NCBI GenBank assembly: GCA_016296485.1
Contig: JAEDJF010000052.1
Span: 1-10,045, forward strand
Length of the DNA stretch: 10,045 bases
From: Oscillospiraceae bacterium
GTDB lineage: Bacteria; Bacillota; Clostridia; Oscillospirales; Ruminococcaceae
Reading direction: 5' to 3'
Shown piece by piece: positions 1-5,626 of this stretch (within the stretch, counting starts at the first letter, position 1; every line of letters starts with the position of its first letter). Made by a program: the position numbers and the translations under genes. The notes beneath the pieces are model-generated. The model had not been told where the DNA came from, ran no database searches, and saw nothing but the letters and a program-made list of their open reading frames with translations.

Positions 1-597
1 GTCAACGTACCCGAGCTTTTTCGCGTAAAGCTCCCTAGCCGCGGTGTTGCAGGCAACGACCTCGTCGTTTTCCCCGATAATTATTACCGCTTCGCTGAGG
101 TGCTCAATTATCGGACGCATAAGTCCGCCGAAAACGGAAGAAACGGCTTCGCTTTTTTCTTCCTCCGCCGCTTCGGTTGTGCCCCGATTTTCGTCGAAGT
201 CCGCATTTTTCTCAAAAATGAGCACGGCAATCAGCTTTTCGTTATAAAAAAGCGGCTCCACCGTCTGGATTACGTTCCGGTCCTCCGGCATATGTACGGC
301 GCACATTTTTCTCGTGGGCTTTTCAAAGCGGAAAGTCCTGTCGACGGCAGGCTCGTCCTGCCAGTTTATGAGCATACCCAAAATGGGTATTGAGTAATTT
401 GACGGAACCGTCTGGGGCTTCGCCTCGGCAACGACTATCGCGGTCTTTCCGGTAAAAGAGCGGCAGTCGATAAACACGTCCGCCTGCTCCGCGTTGGCAA
501 GAGGCTGAAGCATTGTGGCGTATTCCTCAAGATGAGTTATTTCGTCGTCAGTAAGATTTGTGTACTTCTGGCAAAGGGTCCTTGTAATACTATTCAA
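1..597 (-). CDS. PdtaS-like sensor histidine kinase, N-terminal part (truncated by window edge)
   Basis: The visible 199 residues are the N-terminal half of a sensor kinase. Residues 7 to about 145 resemble the GAF-like N-terminal domain (H_kinase_N) of PdtaS/EutW-type kinases, opening with a helix (LTDDEITHLEEYATML) and ending in a strand (LIAVLIFEKN). An acidic linker (about 146-158) follows, and from about 160 the start of a PAS domain (EAVIIIGENDEVVACNTAA). The histidine and ATPase domains would lie beyond position 1, so kinase identity is inferred from this architecture and from the ANTAR regulators directly upstream. No signal peptide or membrane segment is seen, suggesting a cytosolic sensor. 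The start is TTG at 595-597, preceded by GGGAG with a 7-nt spacer; no ATG is suitable. It overlaps the end of the upstream regulator gene by 8 nt, implying translational coupling. The signal is unknown; ethanolamine, nitrogen and redox sensing are all known for relatives. Confidence 0.75.
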   Translation of the reverse strand, partial: MNSITRTLCQKYTNLTDDEITHLEEYATMLQPLANAEQADVFIDCRSFTGKTAIVVAEAKPQTVPSNYSIPILGMLINWQDEPAVDRTFRFEKPTRKMCAVHMPEDRNVIQTVEPLFYNEKLIAVLIFEKNADFDENRGTTEAAEEEKSEAVSSVFGGLMRPIIEHLSEAVIIIGENDEVVACNTAARELYAKKLGYVD

Positions 598-1192
598 TGC
601 CGTTCTCCCACCCTGCAATAATTAGTTCCGACACCGCCTCAACGGAAATTCCTTTTCGCTTGCTGATTTCACGAAGGTATTTGTAGGCCTCGCTTTCGTC
701 AAGACCGCGTTCCTCCATAATTATCAGCTTCGCTTTACTTGCCGTTTCCTTGCTGTCAATTTTTCTTTTAAGAGCCTTACAGTCCTTTTTGAGCATATGC
801 TTCTCTTTGCTTTGAGCATAGCTCATATCGAGCACGGACAGAAGCTGGTCTTTCTCAAAAGGCTTTGTGATATATGCCTCGGCGCCGTTTTCAATCGCCG
901 CCTCGACGTAGTCCTCCGTCTCAAAGGAGGTGAGCATCACCGTGCAGTGAGCACAGGACTCGTCAAGTATTATTTTCGAGGCGGCAAGCCCGTCCATCAT
1001 CGGCATTTCAATATCGAGCACCGCCATATCCGGCTTAATTTTTCTTGCAAGCTCCACCGCCGTCATTCCGTCGCTTGCCTGTGCCGCAACTTCGTATCGG
1101 CTGTCTTTTACACATTCAAGGAAGGATTCTCTTACGGAGACGTCGTCGTCCGCAATAAGTACGCTTATTTTTTTAACGTTTTTCTCCTGCAA
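590..1192 (-). CDS. ANTAR-type response regulator (second of the tandem pair)
   Basis: A 200-residue two-component regulator that probably binds RNA hairpins and prevents transcription termination when phosphorylated. The receiver domain covers about residues 8-125 with a complete active site: acidic D15/D16, phospho-acceptor D60 (VLDIEMP), T88 and K110. After a short coiled linker, an ANTAR domain fills about 140-196, with the expected three-helix pattern (KAKLIIMEERGLDESEAYKY). Size and layout match EutV/NasT/Rv1626-type regulators. The start is taken as TTG at 1190-1192 because AAGGAGG lies 9 nt upstream. The longer ATG start at 1213 (seven more residues) has no ribosome binding site and would place that AAGGAGG inside the coding region. 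The gene follows the first regulator closely and overlaps the kinase gene by 8 nt, so the three are very likely co-transcribed and work as one pathway. Confidence 0.9.
   Translation of the reverse strand: MQEKNVKKISVLIADDDVSVRESFLECVKDSRYEVAAQASDGMTAVELARKIKPDMAVLDIEMPMMDGLAASKIILDESCAHCTVMLTSFETEDYVEAAIENGAEAYITKPFEKDQLLSVLDMSYAQSKEKHMLKKDCKALKRKIDSKETASKAKLIIMEERGLDESEAYKYLREISKRKGISVEAVSELIIAGWENGIE
605..609 (-). promoter_or_regulatory. Ribosome binding site deciding the TTG start of the kinase
   Basis: GGGAG lies 7 nt before TTG (595-597), inside the last codons of the preceding regulator gene. It supports this unusual start and the 8-nt overlap. Confidence 0.6.
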
Positions 1193-1201
1193 AAGCGCCG
1201 C

Positions 1202-1208
1202 CCTCCTT
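1202..1208 (-). promoter_or_regulatory. Ribosome binding site deciding the start of the second ANTAR regulator
   Basis: AAGGAGG followed by a 9-nt spacer to TTG (1190-1192). The alternative ATG at 1211-1213 lies upstream of this site and lacks its own Shine-Dalgarno sequence. Confidence 0.7.
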
Positions 1209-1217
1209 TTCATAAAA

Positions 1218-1802
1218 TTAAACCGCAGAAACCGAAACCAAAATTTTAGCCAGTTCCTCTTTGGTTACGTTCTTTTCTTTTGCTTTTTCGGTAAGTATTT
1301 TATCCGCTTCAGCGATTGATACGTTTTTGGAAGCGGCGATAATTCCGTTTGCCTCCTCAACAAGTCTCCTGTTTTCAAGAGCCGAAAGGAGGGAGTTTTT
1401 CTCCTTTGACAAAAACTTTAGGTCGTTATCTCTCGTGAGCTTTGTATGAAGCCAGGGGAGCAAAAATTTTTCAGTCACCGGCTTTACTATACAGCCGTTT
1501 ATTCCGAGCTCCGGCAAGCGCTCCGAAAGGCTTTCGTCGTACGCTTTTGAGAGCAGAATAATAATTCCGTCGTAGCCGCCAGAGCGCATATATGCGGCGG
1601 CTTTCAAGCCGCCGATTAAATCGAGCTCTTTATCAACAAAAACGACGTCCGGATTAATTGTAAGGCAGGCGTCCGCCGCGTCTATTCCGTCGCAGATCAG
1701 CGCTTCTGCCGTATATCCTCCCTTTTCGAGGGCGGTTTTTATTTTTTCGGCGGAGACGCCGTCGCCGTCGGCTATAAGAATATGTGCTTTTTTAATTTCC
1801 AT
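1218..1802 (-). CDS. ANTAR-type response regulator (first of the tandem pair), divergent receiver
   Basis: A 194-residue receiver-ANTAR protein, paralogous to the next gene but clearly diverged. The receiver covers about 5-120: phospho-acceptor D57 (VVFVDKEL), S85 and K107 (VKP) are present, but the usual acidic pair reads D12-G13-D14, so the second, Mg-coordinating acid is glycine. The ANTAR domain covers about 135-191 (RRLVEEANGIIAASKNVS...). The first helix has N where lysine is common in the A-K-G motif, so RNA-binding or dimer contacts may be altered. The start is ATG with GGAG only 4 nt upstream, a short but usable spacing. It is the promoter-proximal gene of the operon, directly behind a terminator and paired hairpins that are candidate targets of the ANTAR proteins. 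It may be an RNA-binding partner whose phosphorylation is weak or absent, heterodimerising with the second regulator; that is inference. Confidence 0.88.
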   Translation of the reverse strand: MEIKKAHILIADGDGVSAEKIKTALEKGGYTAEALICDGIDAADACLTINPDVVFVDKELDLIGGLKAAAYMRSGGYDGIIILLSKAYDESLSERLPELGINGCIVKPVTEKFLLPWLHTKLTRDNDLKFLSKEKNSLLSALENRRLVEEANGIIAASKNVSIAEADKILTEKAKEKNVTKEELAKILVSVSAV

Positions 1803-1814
1803 AAAACTCCGTAT

Positions 1815-1856
1815 AAAAAAAGAGCGCCCAAAACAAAAGTCTTTGTTTAAGACGCT
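1815..1856 (-). terminator. Leader intrinsic terminator (attenuator) ahead of the regulator operon
   Basis: On the minus strand an 8-nt arm (AGCGUCUU, 1849-1856) plus AAACAAA (1842-1848) pairs, across a 4-nt loop (1838-1841), with UUUGUUU (1831-1837) plus UGGGCGCU (1823-1830). There is one U-U mismatch and some G-U pairs. A tract of seven U (1815-1821) follows. It sits 13 nt before the start codon of the first gene, after that operon's promoter, so it can only act as an attenuator. Its 5' arm shares 1851-1856 with the preceding hairpin. Confidence 0.8.
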
Positions 1857-1912
1857 TCCTCACATCATATTAATTCAAATTTTTTATCAAAAGCCGCTTC
1901 CTCGCGTCCTCT
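1851..1912 (-). promoter_or_regulatory. Dual hexaloop hairpins: candidate ANTAR-responsive antiterminator RNA
   Basis: Two hairpins on the minus strand share the same six-nucleotide loop GAGGAA. P1 (1889-1912) has the loop at 1898-1903, closed by CGC/GCG, then an A-G mismatch and five more pairs (G-C, G-U, A-U, G-U, A-U). P2 (1851-1866) has the loop at 1856-1861, closed by GAUGU/GCGUC. Stem bases differ while loops are identical. The 3' arm of P2 is the 5' arm of the terminator at 1815-1856, so the two structures exclude each other. Paired hexaloop hairpins with P2 overlapping a terminator are the known target form of ANTAR antiterminators (eut, nas). The canonical loop has A at position 1 and G at 4; here position 4 is G but position 1 is G. 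Binding by the proteins encoded downstream is inferred. Confidence 0.65.
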
Positions 1913-1921
1913 CTGTTGTTC

Positions 1922-1950
1922 ATTATACTAAAAAGAGCAAAAATAGTCAA
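1922..1950 (-). promoter_or_regulatory. Sigma-A-type promoter of the ANTAR/kinase operon
   Basis: TTGACT (1945-1950) and a perfect TATAAT (1922-1927) are separated by exactly 17 nt. Transcription would begin near 1915, right at the base of hairpin P1, giving a leader of about 113 nt. The AT-rich stretch 1951-2047 upstream, between this promoter and the typA terminator, shows nothing else I can assign. Confidence 0.8.
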
Positions 1951-2047
1951 TATATCTTGGTGATAAAACTCAATTTTATAAGATAAAATATAATAGCTGT
2001 GACTAATTTTACTGAAAAGTTTTGTATATATTTAACAATTATCTGAT

Positions 2048-2084
2048 AAAAAAGTCCGCCTTGCAAAAAACAAGGCGGACTTTT
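2048..2084 (-). terminator. Intrinsic terminator of typA
   Basis: A perfect 14-bp stem (arms 2071-2084 and 2050-2063, core AGTCCGCCTTG) with a 7-nt loop, followed on the minus strand by a run of T. It begins just after the typA stop codon and insulates the regulator operon from typA transcription. Confidence 0.9.
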
Positions 2085-2089
2085 AGCTT

Positions 2090-3916
2090 TTAATCTACGT
2101 TCTTTTTGAAGCGGGCTTTCATACGCATATTGTTATCAAGAATCTTTTTGCGGATTCTTATATTTTTCGGCGTTACTTCAAGAAGCTCGTCGTCTTTAAT
2201 GAACTCAATGGCTGCCTCAAGGCTCATTTTTCTCGGAGGAATGAGACGAAGCGCGTCGTCGGAGCCGGAAGCACGGGTATTGGTGAGGTGCTTCATCTTG
2301 CAGACATTGACTGCGATGTCGTCGGACTTCGGAGAAGCGCCGACAACCATTCCTTCGTAAACCGGAACACCGGCGCCGATGAAGAGCTGACCGCGCTCCT
2401 GCGCGTTGAAAAGACCGTAGGTGATGGATTCGCCGGTCTCGAAAGAGATAAGGCTTCCGGTGCTTCTGCGCTGAATATCGCCTTTATAGGGCTCATAGCA
2501 GTCGAACACGGAGCTCATAATTCCTTCGCCTCTGGTATCGGTCATAAACTCATTTCTGTAGCCGAAAAGTCCTCTTGCGGGAATCTTGAACTCAAGGCGC
2601 ATACGATTTCCGAAAGGAGCCATTTTAAGAAGCTCGCCTTTTCTGTTGCCCATTGCGGACATAATATTTCCTACGCAGTCCTCCGGAACGTCGATGGAGA
2701 GGAGCTCCATCGGCTCGTTTAGCTTGCCGTCGATGGTTTTGAAAAGCACGCGGGGAGTGGATACTGCGAACTCGTATCCCTCGCGGCGCATGGTTTCGAT
2801 GAGAATGGAGAGGTGCATCTCTCCCCTTCCGCGAACCGCGAATTTATCGGTAGTTTCGGTGTCGGAGACCTGGAGCGAAACGTCCTTGAGAAGTTCCCTG
2901 TAAAGTCTGTCGCGGAGCTGACGGCTGGTGACAAATTTTCCTTCGCGTCCGGCAAAGGGGCTGTCGTTGACGCAGAAGGTCATCTCAACGGTCGGTTCGC
3001 TTATTTTAACGAATGGAAGCGCTTCAATTTTATCGGGCGCGCAGACGGTATTTCCGATGCTGATGTCGGTGATACCGCTTATGCAGACAATATCGCCTAC
3101 GGTTGCGTTGTCGCAGGGCACTTTGCTGAGACCTTCAAACTGGTAAAGGCTTACGATTTTTGCCTTGTAGTTCACGTCGGGGTTATGATAATCGGTAACG
3201 TAAACGTCCATATTGGGTTTAACTACGCCGCGCTCAATTCTGCCTACGCCGATTCTTCCAACGTACTCGTTGTAGTCGATGGAGGACACGAGCATCTGGA
3301 GCGGACCCTCGTTGTCGCCTTCCGGCGCAGGAATATGGTCAAGGATAGTGTCAAAGAGCGGTTTAAGGTCTTTTCCGGCGGAATAGGGGTCGAAAGAAGC
3401 CGTACCCTCACGTCCGGAGCAGAAAAGCATCGGGCTTTCAAGCTGCTCCTCGGAAGCGTCGAGGTCAAGAAGAAGCTCAAGGACTTCGTCGCCGATTTCA
3501 TTAAGACGAGCGTCGGGCTTGTCTATTTTGTTGACGACAACGATTATAGGGTGTCCGAGTTCAAGAGCGCGCTGGAGAACGAAGCGGGTCTGGGGCATCG
3601 GACCCTCGGCAGCGTCAACAAGGAGGATAACGCCGTCAACCATTTTAAGAACGCGCTCCACCTCGCCGCCAAAGTCGGCGTGTCCGGGGGTGTCGATAAT
3701 GTTGATTTTTGTGCCATTATAATAAATAGCGGTGTTTTTTGCGAGTATCGTTATTCCTCTTTCGCGCTCAAGGTCGCCGGAGTCCATAACCCTGTCTTCA
3801 ACGACCTGGTTGTCGCGGAAAATTCCGCTCTGTTTGAGCATCTCGTCTACGAGTGTTGTTTTGCCGTGGTCAACGTGGGCAATAATTGCCACGTTTCTTA
3901 AATCATTACGAATCAA
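2090..3916 (-). CDS. typA: Translational GTPase TypA/BipA
   Basis: TypA is a ribosome-binding GTPase of the EF-G family that helps 50S subunit assembly and translation under cold or other stress. The protein is 608 residues, the usual length for the family. G-domain motifs are intact: P-loop AHVDHGKT (13-20), ERGITI (52-57), DTPGH (75-79) and NKID (129-132). Domains II, III and V-like follow, then the TypA-specific C-terminal domain (including GLFNAQERGQLFIGAG...Y-EGMVVG, and a basic tail). The start is TTG at 3914-3916 with AAGGAAG 8 nt upstream and yields the normal N-terminus MIRNDLRNVAIIAHVDHGK; the nearby ATG is out of frame and stops at once. The gene is flanked by its own terminator and by the terminator of the upstream small gene, so it is probably monocistronic. 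Confidence 0.97.
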   Translation of the reverse strand: MIRNDLRNVAIIAHVDHGKTTLVDEMLKQSGIFRDNQVVEDRVMDSGDLERERGITILAKNTAIYYNGTKINIIDTPGHADFGGEVERVLKMVDGVILLVDAAEGPMPQTRFVLQRALELGHPIIVVVNKIDKPDARLNEIGDEVLELLLDLDASEEQLESPMLFCSGREGTASFDPYSAGKDLKPLFDTILDHIPAPEGDNEGPLQMLVSSIDYNEYVGRIGVGRIERGVVKPNMDVYVTDYHNPDVNYKAKIVSLYQFEGLSKVPCDNATVGDIVCISGITDISIGNTVCAPDKIEALPFVKISEPTVEMTFCVNDSPFAGREGKFVTSRQLRDRLYRELLKDVSLQVSDTETTDKFAVRGRGEMHLSILIETMRREGYEFAVSTPRVLFKTIDGKLNEPMELLSIDVPEDCVGNIMSAMGNRKGELLKMAPFGNRMRLEFKIPARGLFGYRNEFMTDTRGEGIMSSVFDCYEPYKGDIQRRSTGSLISFETGESITYGLFNAQERGQLFIGAGVPVYEGMVVGASPKSDDIAVNVCKMKHLTNTRASGSDDALRLIPPRKMSLEAAIEFIKDDELLEVTPKNIRIRKKILDNNMRMKARFKKNVD

Positions 3917-3924
3917 GTATTATT

Positions 3925-3931
3925 CTTCCTT
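3925..3931 (-). promoter_or_regulatory. Ribosome binding site supporting the TTG start of typA
   Basis: AAGGAAG followed by an 8-nt spacer to TTG at 3914-3916. Confidence 0.65.
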
Positions 3932-3952
3932 CCGGTCAAGGGACGAATCCCC

Positions 3953-3958
3953 AGTATA
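3953..3958 (-). promoter_or_regulatory. Possible -10 element for typA
   Basis: TATACT lies between the upstream terminator and typA, where a promoter is required. No convincing -35 element is found 16-19 nt upstream, so this is only a candidate. Confidence 0.3.
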
Positions 3959-3967
3959 AATGAACAT

Positions 3968-4011
3968 AAAAAACGGACAGTCCTACGTTTTGAAATCGGT
4001 AGGAATGCCCG
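3968..4011 (-). terminator. Intrinsic terminator of the ydbC-like gene
   Basis: On the minus strand CGGGCA (4006-4011) pairs with UGUCCG (3974-3979) and UCCUAC (3999-4004) with GUAGGA (3981-3986). A single U-C mismatch lies between them and a 12-nt loop at the top, followed by six U (3968-3973). It lies 36 nt after the small gene's stop codon. Confidence 0.75.
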
Positions 4012-4046
4012 AAGTGAGCAAGCCTTTGTCAGCAGACCGAACCGAA

Positions 4047-4289
4047 TCAGTCCGGGAGATCTTCGGTGGGAAGATCGAGATTTTCAAGAAGGCGGCGAAG
4101 CTCGCCAAGCTCCTCAGCGGTAAAGGTAAGACCTTTTGCCATACGGCTGTGGTCCGGAGCCCACTCGCGAATATCGTATTTGGGGGAACGGTCGTTCCAG
4201 CTTACAAGGTTGAGCTCTTTGGTCCAGCCACGGGAGTTTTCGGAGATAACTCCGACTTCTTCGGTGATTTTATAAGTGATTTCGGGCAT
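4047..4289 (-). CDS. YdbC/PC4-family single-stranded DNA-binding protein
   Basis: An 80-residue protein matching the bacterial YdbC family, structural relatives of the eukaryotic coactivator PC4 that bind single-stranded DNA as dimers. The family signature is clear: an N-terminal strand, then SENSRGWTKELNLVSWNDR (about 17-35), KYDIREWAPDH (about 37-47), and a C-terminal amphipathic helix (TAEELGELRRLLENL) with an acidic tail. Length is normal for the family. The start is ATG with GGAGG 7 nt upstream. It has its own candidate promoter and terminator and appears to be a single-gene unit, divergent from cotJ. The cellular role of the family is not settled; transcription, replication or repair support is possible. 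No signal peptide or membrane segment is present. Confidence 0.9.
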   Translation of the reverse strand: MPEITYKITEEVGVISENSRGWTKELNLVSWNDRSPKYDIREWAPDHSRMAKGLTFTAEELGELRRLLENLDLPTEDLPD

Positions 4290-4342
4290 AGTATTTCCTC
4301 CAAAAATAAGTATTTACACAATTCTCCATTTATATATTATAT

Positions 4343-4370
4343 ATTATAATATAATAAACGAATTTTGCAA
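4343..4370 (-). promoter_or_regulatory. Candidate promoter of the ydbC-like gene
   Basis: TTGCAA (4365-4370) and TATAAT (4343-4348) with a 16-nt spacer, about 50 nt before the ATG. The segment is a run of alternating AT (4329-4356), so other -10 registers are possible. Confidence 0.5.
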
Positions 4371-4470
4371 TATACTTTTTTCAAAAAAAGAAATTTTTTT
4401 CGCAAAGAAAGGTTGATTGCTTACAAATTATATATAAAACTGCTTTTGTTTTCCATAAGGAGGGCCCTGA

Positions 4471-4478
4471 CATAGAAT
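4471..4478 (+). promoter_or_regulatory. Sigma-E-like -10 element for cotJABC
   Basis: CATAGAAT differs by one base from the sigma-E -10 consensus CATACAAT of sporulating Firmicutes, and cotJ is a sigma-E operon in Bacillus subtilis. An ATA-type -35 (CCATAAG, 4453-4459) is present but its spacing is shorter than usual, so the assignment is tentative. A small hairpin (CGCAG/CTGCG, 4485-4499) follows in the leader. Confidence 0.35.
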
Positions 4479-4524
4479 ATAGCACGCAGAAAAACTGCGC
4501 AATAAAAATTTTGGAGTACTGCTG

Positions 4525-4707
4525 ATGGAAAACAACAACAATAATGCTGCTCCGGTTTGTCCTATGTGTGACGGAGAAGTGGTCCTCGCGATGGCAAGGG
4601 TACCGATGCAGACCTGGACCTCGGTATATGACCCCGACACCGCTCTTTCAAGAGGAACTCTCTTCCCCGCCCTTGATCTTCCCTACGTTGTCAAGGAGGC
4701 GCGCTGA
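4525..4707 (+). CDS. cotJA: Spore coat-associated protein CotJA
   Basis: A 60-residue CotJA-family protein, a minor spore coat component thought to act with CotJC in the inner coat. The family core is at about residues 25-57 (ARVPMQTWTSVYDPDTALSRGTLFPALDLPYV), with the characteristic DP-x-AL-x-x-GTLFP motif. The N-terminus has an asparagine run (residues 3-7) and a CPMC motif (12-15) that could bind metal or form disulfides; that is inference. GGAG lies 8 nt before ATG. The stop overlaps the next start (TGATG), and the AAGGAGG for cotJB (4693-4699) is inside this gene, so translation is coupled. It is probably expressed in the mother cell during sporulation. Confidence 0.88.
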   Translation: MENNNNNAAPVCPMCDGEVVLAMARVPMQTWTSVYDPDTALSRGTLFPALDLPYVVKEAR

Positions 4708-4961
4708 TGGATAACCGCAAAGCCTTACTCTCAAGAATTGTAACCTGTGATTTTATTCTCGCTGAAACGGCGCTTTTTCTCGATACGCACCCCGAATCCG
4801 CCGAAGCCCTCGCTTTTTATCAAAAGCACCTTGAAATGAGAAAGACCGCCGCAGAGGAATACGCCAAAAAATACGGAATGCTTACGCACGGCGATTATAA
4901 CGGTCAAAACAGCTGGCAATGGGTCGAGGGACCATGGCCTTGGGAATATAAGGAGGGATAA
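4707..4961 (+). CDS. cotJB: Spore coat protein CotJB
   Basis: An 84-residue protein of the CotJB family. Recognisable features are the helical N-terminal half (about 5-55, including LSRIVTCDFILAETALFLDTHP and ALAFYQKH) and the aromatic C-terminus (HGDYNGQNSWQWVEGPWPWEYKEG). Its length fits the family (about 80-90). The ATG overlaps the cotJA stop by 1 nt, with AAGGAGG 7 nt upstream. It lies between cotJA and cotJC in the conserved order. Its biochemical role is unknown; genetics in Bacillus places it in the same coat sub-assembly as CotJA and CotJC. Confidence 0.92.
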   Translation: MDNRKALLSRIVTCDFILAETALFLDTHPESAEALAFYQKHLEMRKTAAEEYAKKYGMLTHGDYNGQNSWQWVEGPWPWEYKEG

Positions 4962-4964
4962 AGT

Positions 4965-5564
4965 ATGTGGATATATGAAAAGAAACTTCAAAGACCCATA
5001 AAAATCTCAAGACCCGACCCGGCAATGGCAAAAATAATAATTACACAGCTCGGCGGTCCGGACGGCGAAACGGGGGCCGCGATGAGATACCTCTCACAGC
5101 GCTACGCAATGCCCAACGACAAAGTCAAAGCCGCGCTCACGGATATCGGCACCGAGGAGCTCGGGCATATGGAGATGATATCCGCCATAGTACATCAGCT
5201 TACGCGGAATCTTTCCATGGAGGAAATTAAAAGAGGCGGCTTCGCCCCATATTTCGTTGACCACACCACAGGCATTTACCCCGTTGACGCCACCGGCAAT
5301 CCCTTTTCCGCCGCCACCTTCCAATCCACTGGCGACCCGATAGCCGACCTTCACGAGGATATGGCGGCTGAGCAAAAAGCCCGCAAGACTTACGACAATA
5401 TACTTCTTCTCAGCGACGACCCGGACGTGCGCGACGCAATAAAATTCCTTCGGGAAAGAGAAATCGTCCATTATCAGAGATTCGGCGAAAGCCTTGAGCA
5501 CGTTCTTGACGGGCTCAACTGCAAAAACTTTTATGCCTTTAACCCTGCTTTCATCCCCAAATAA
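4965..5564 (+). CDS. cotJC: Spore coat manganese catalase CotJC
   Basis: A 199-residue member of the dimanganese catalase family found in the spore coat, expected to break down hydrogen peroxide. It is a ferritin-like four-helix protein. Candidate dimetal ligands are all present: E35 (GGPDGETGAAMRYL), E65 and H68 (EELGHMEM), E136 (EDMAAEQKA) and H169 (REIVHYQRF). The segment 93-125 with aromatic and glycine residues is the usual inter-helix loop. Length matches CotJC (about 190-200), shorter than free-living Mn catalases. AAGGAGGG lies just before the ATG, and the gene starts 3 nt after the cotJB stop, so it is the third cistron of the operon, ended by the hairpin at 5577. Confidence 0.95.
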   Translation: MWIYEKKLQRPIKISRPDPAMAKIIITQLGGPDGETGAAMRYLSQRYAMPNDKVKAALTDIGTEELGHMEMISAIVHQLTRNLSMEEIKRGGFAPYFVDHTTGIYPVDATGNPFSAATFQSTGDPIADLHEDMAAEQKARKTYDNILLLSDDPDVRDAIKFLREREIVHYQRFGESLEHVLDGLNCKNFYAFNPAFIPK

Positions 5565-5576
5565 AGTTTTGCAAGC

Positions 5577-5618
5577 AAAAACGGCAGTAAAGCTCATAAG
5601 CTTTACTGCCGTTTTTTT
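5577..5618. terminator. Bidirectional terminator between cotJC and the nucleoside transporter
   Basis: A perfect 18-bp inverted repeat (arms 5577-5594 and 5599-5616, core ACGGCAGTAAAGCT) with loop CATA. It carries a T run at the 3' end on the plus strand and, because of the leading A run, a T run on the minus strand too. It lies between two convergent operons and can serve both. Confidence 0.92.
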
Positions 5619-5626
5619 AAGTTTTA

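Noticed and set aside
2813..3901. A 362-codon plus-strand open frame across typA
   Set aside because: It is the antisense shadow of typA, produced by codon bias; typA itself has all GTPase motifs.
3966..4055. A possible structured RNA or riboswitch between the ydbC-like gene and typA
   Set aside because: The pairing resolves into an ordinary 12-bp terminator hairpin (3974-4011) with a U run; no known riboswitch core was recognised.
3960..4349. A 129-codon plus-strand open frame opposite the ydbC-like gene
   Set aside because: It is antisense to a well-conserved family member, lacks a good ribosome binding site, and resembles no family.
4329..4356. An alternating AT stretch that could be a repeat or regulator site
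   Set aside because: It is short, of low complexity and best explained as the AT-rich -10 region of the divergent promoter area.
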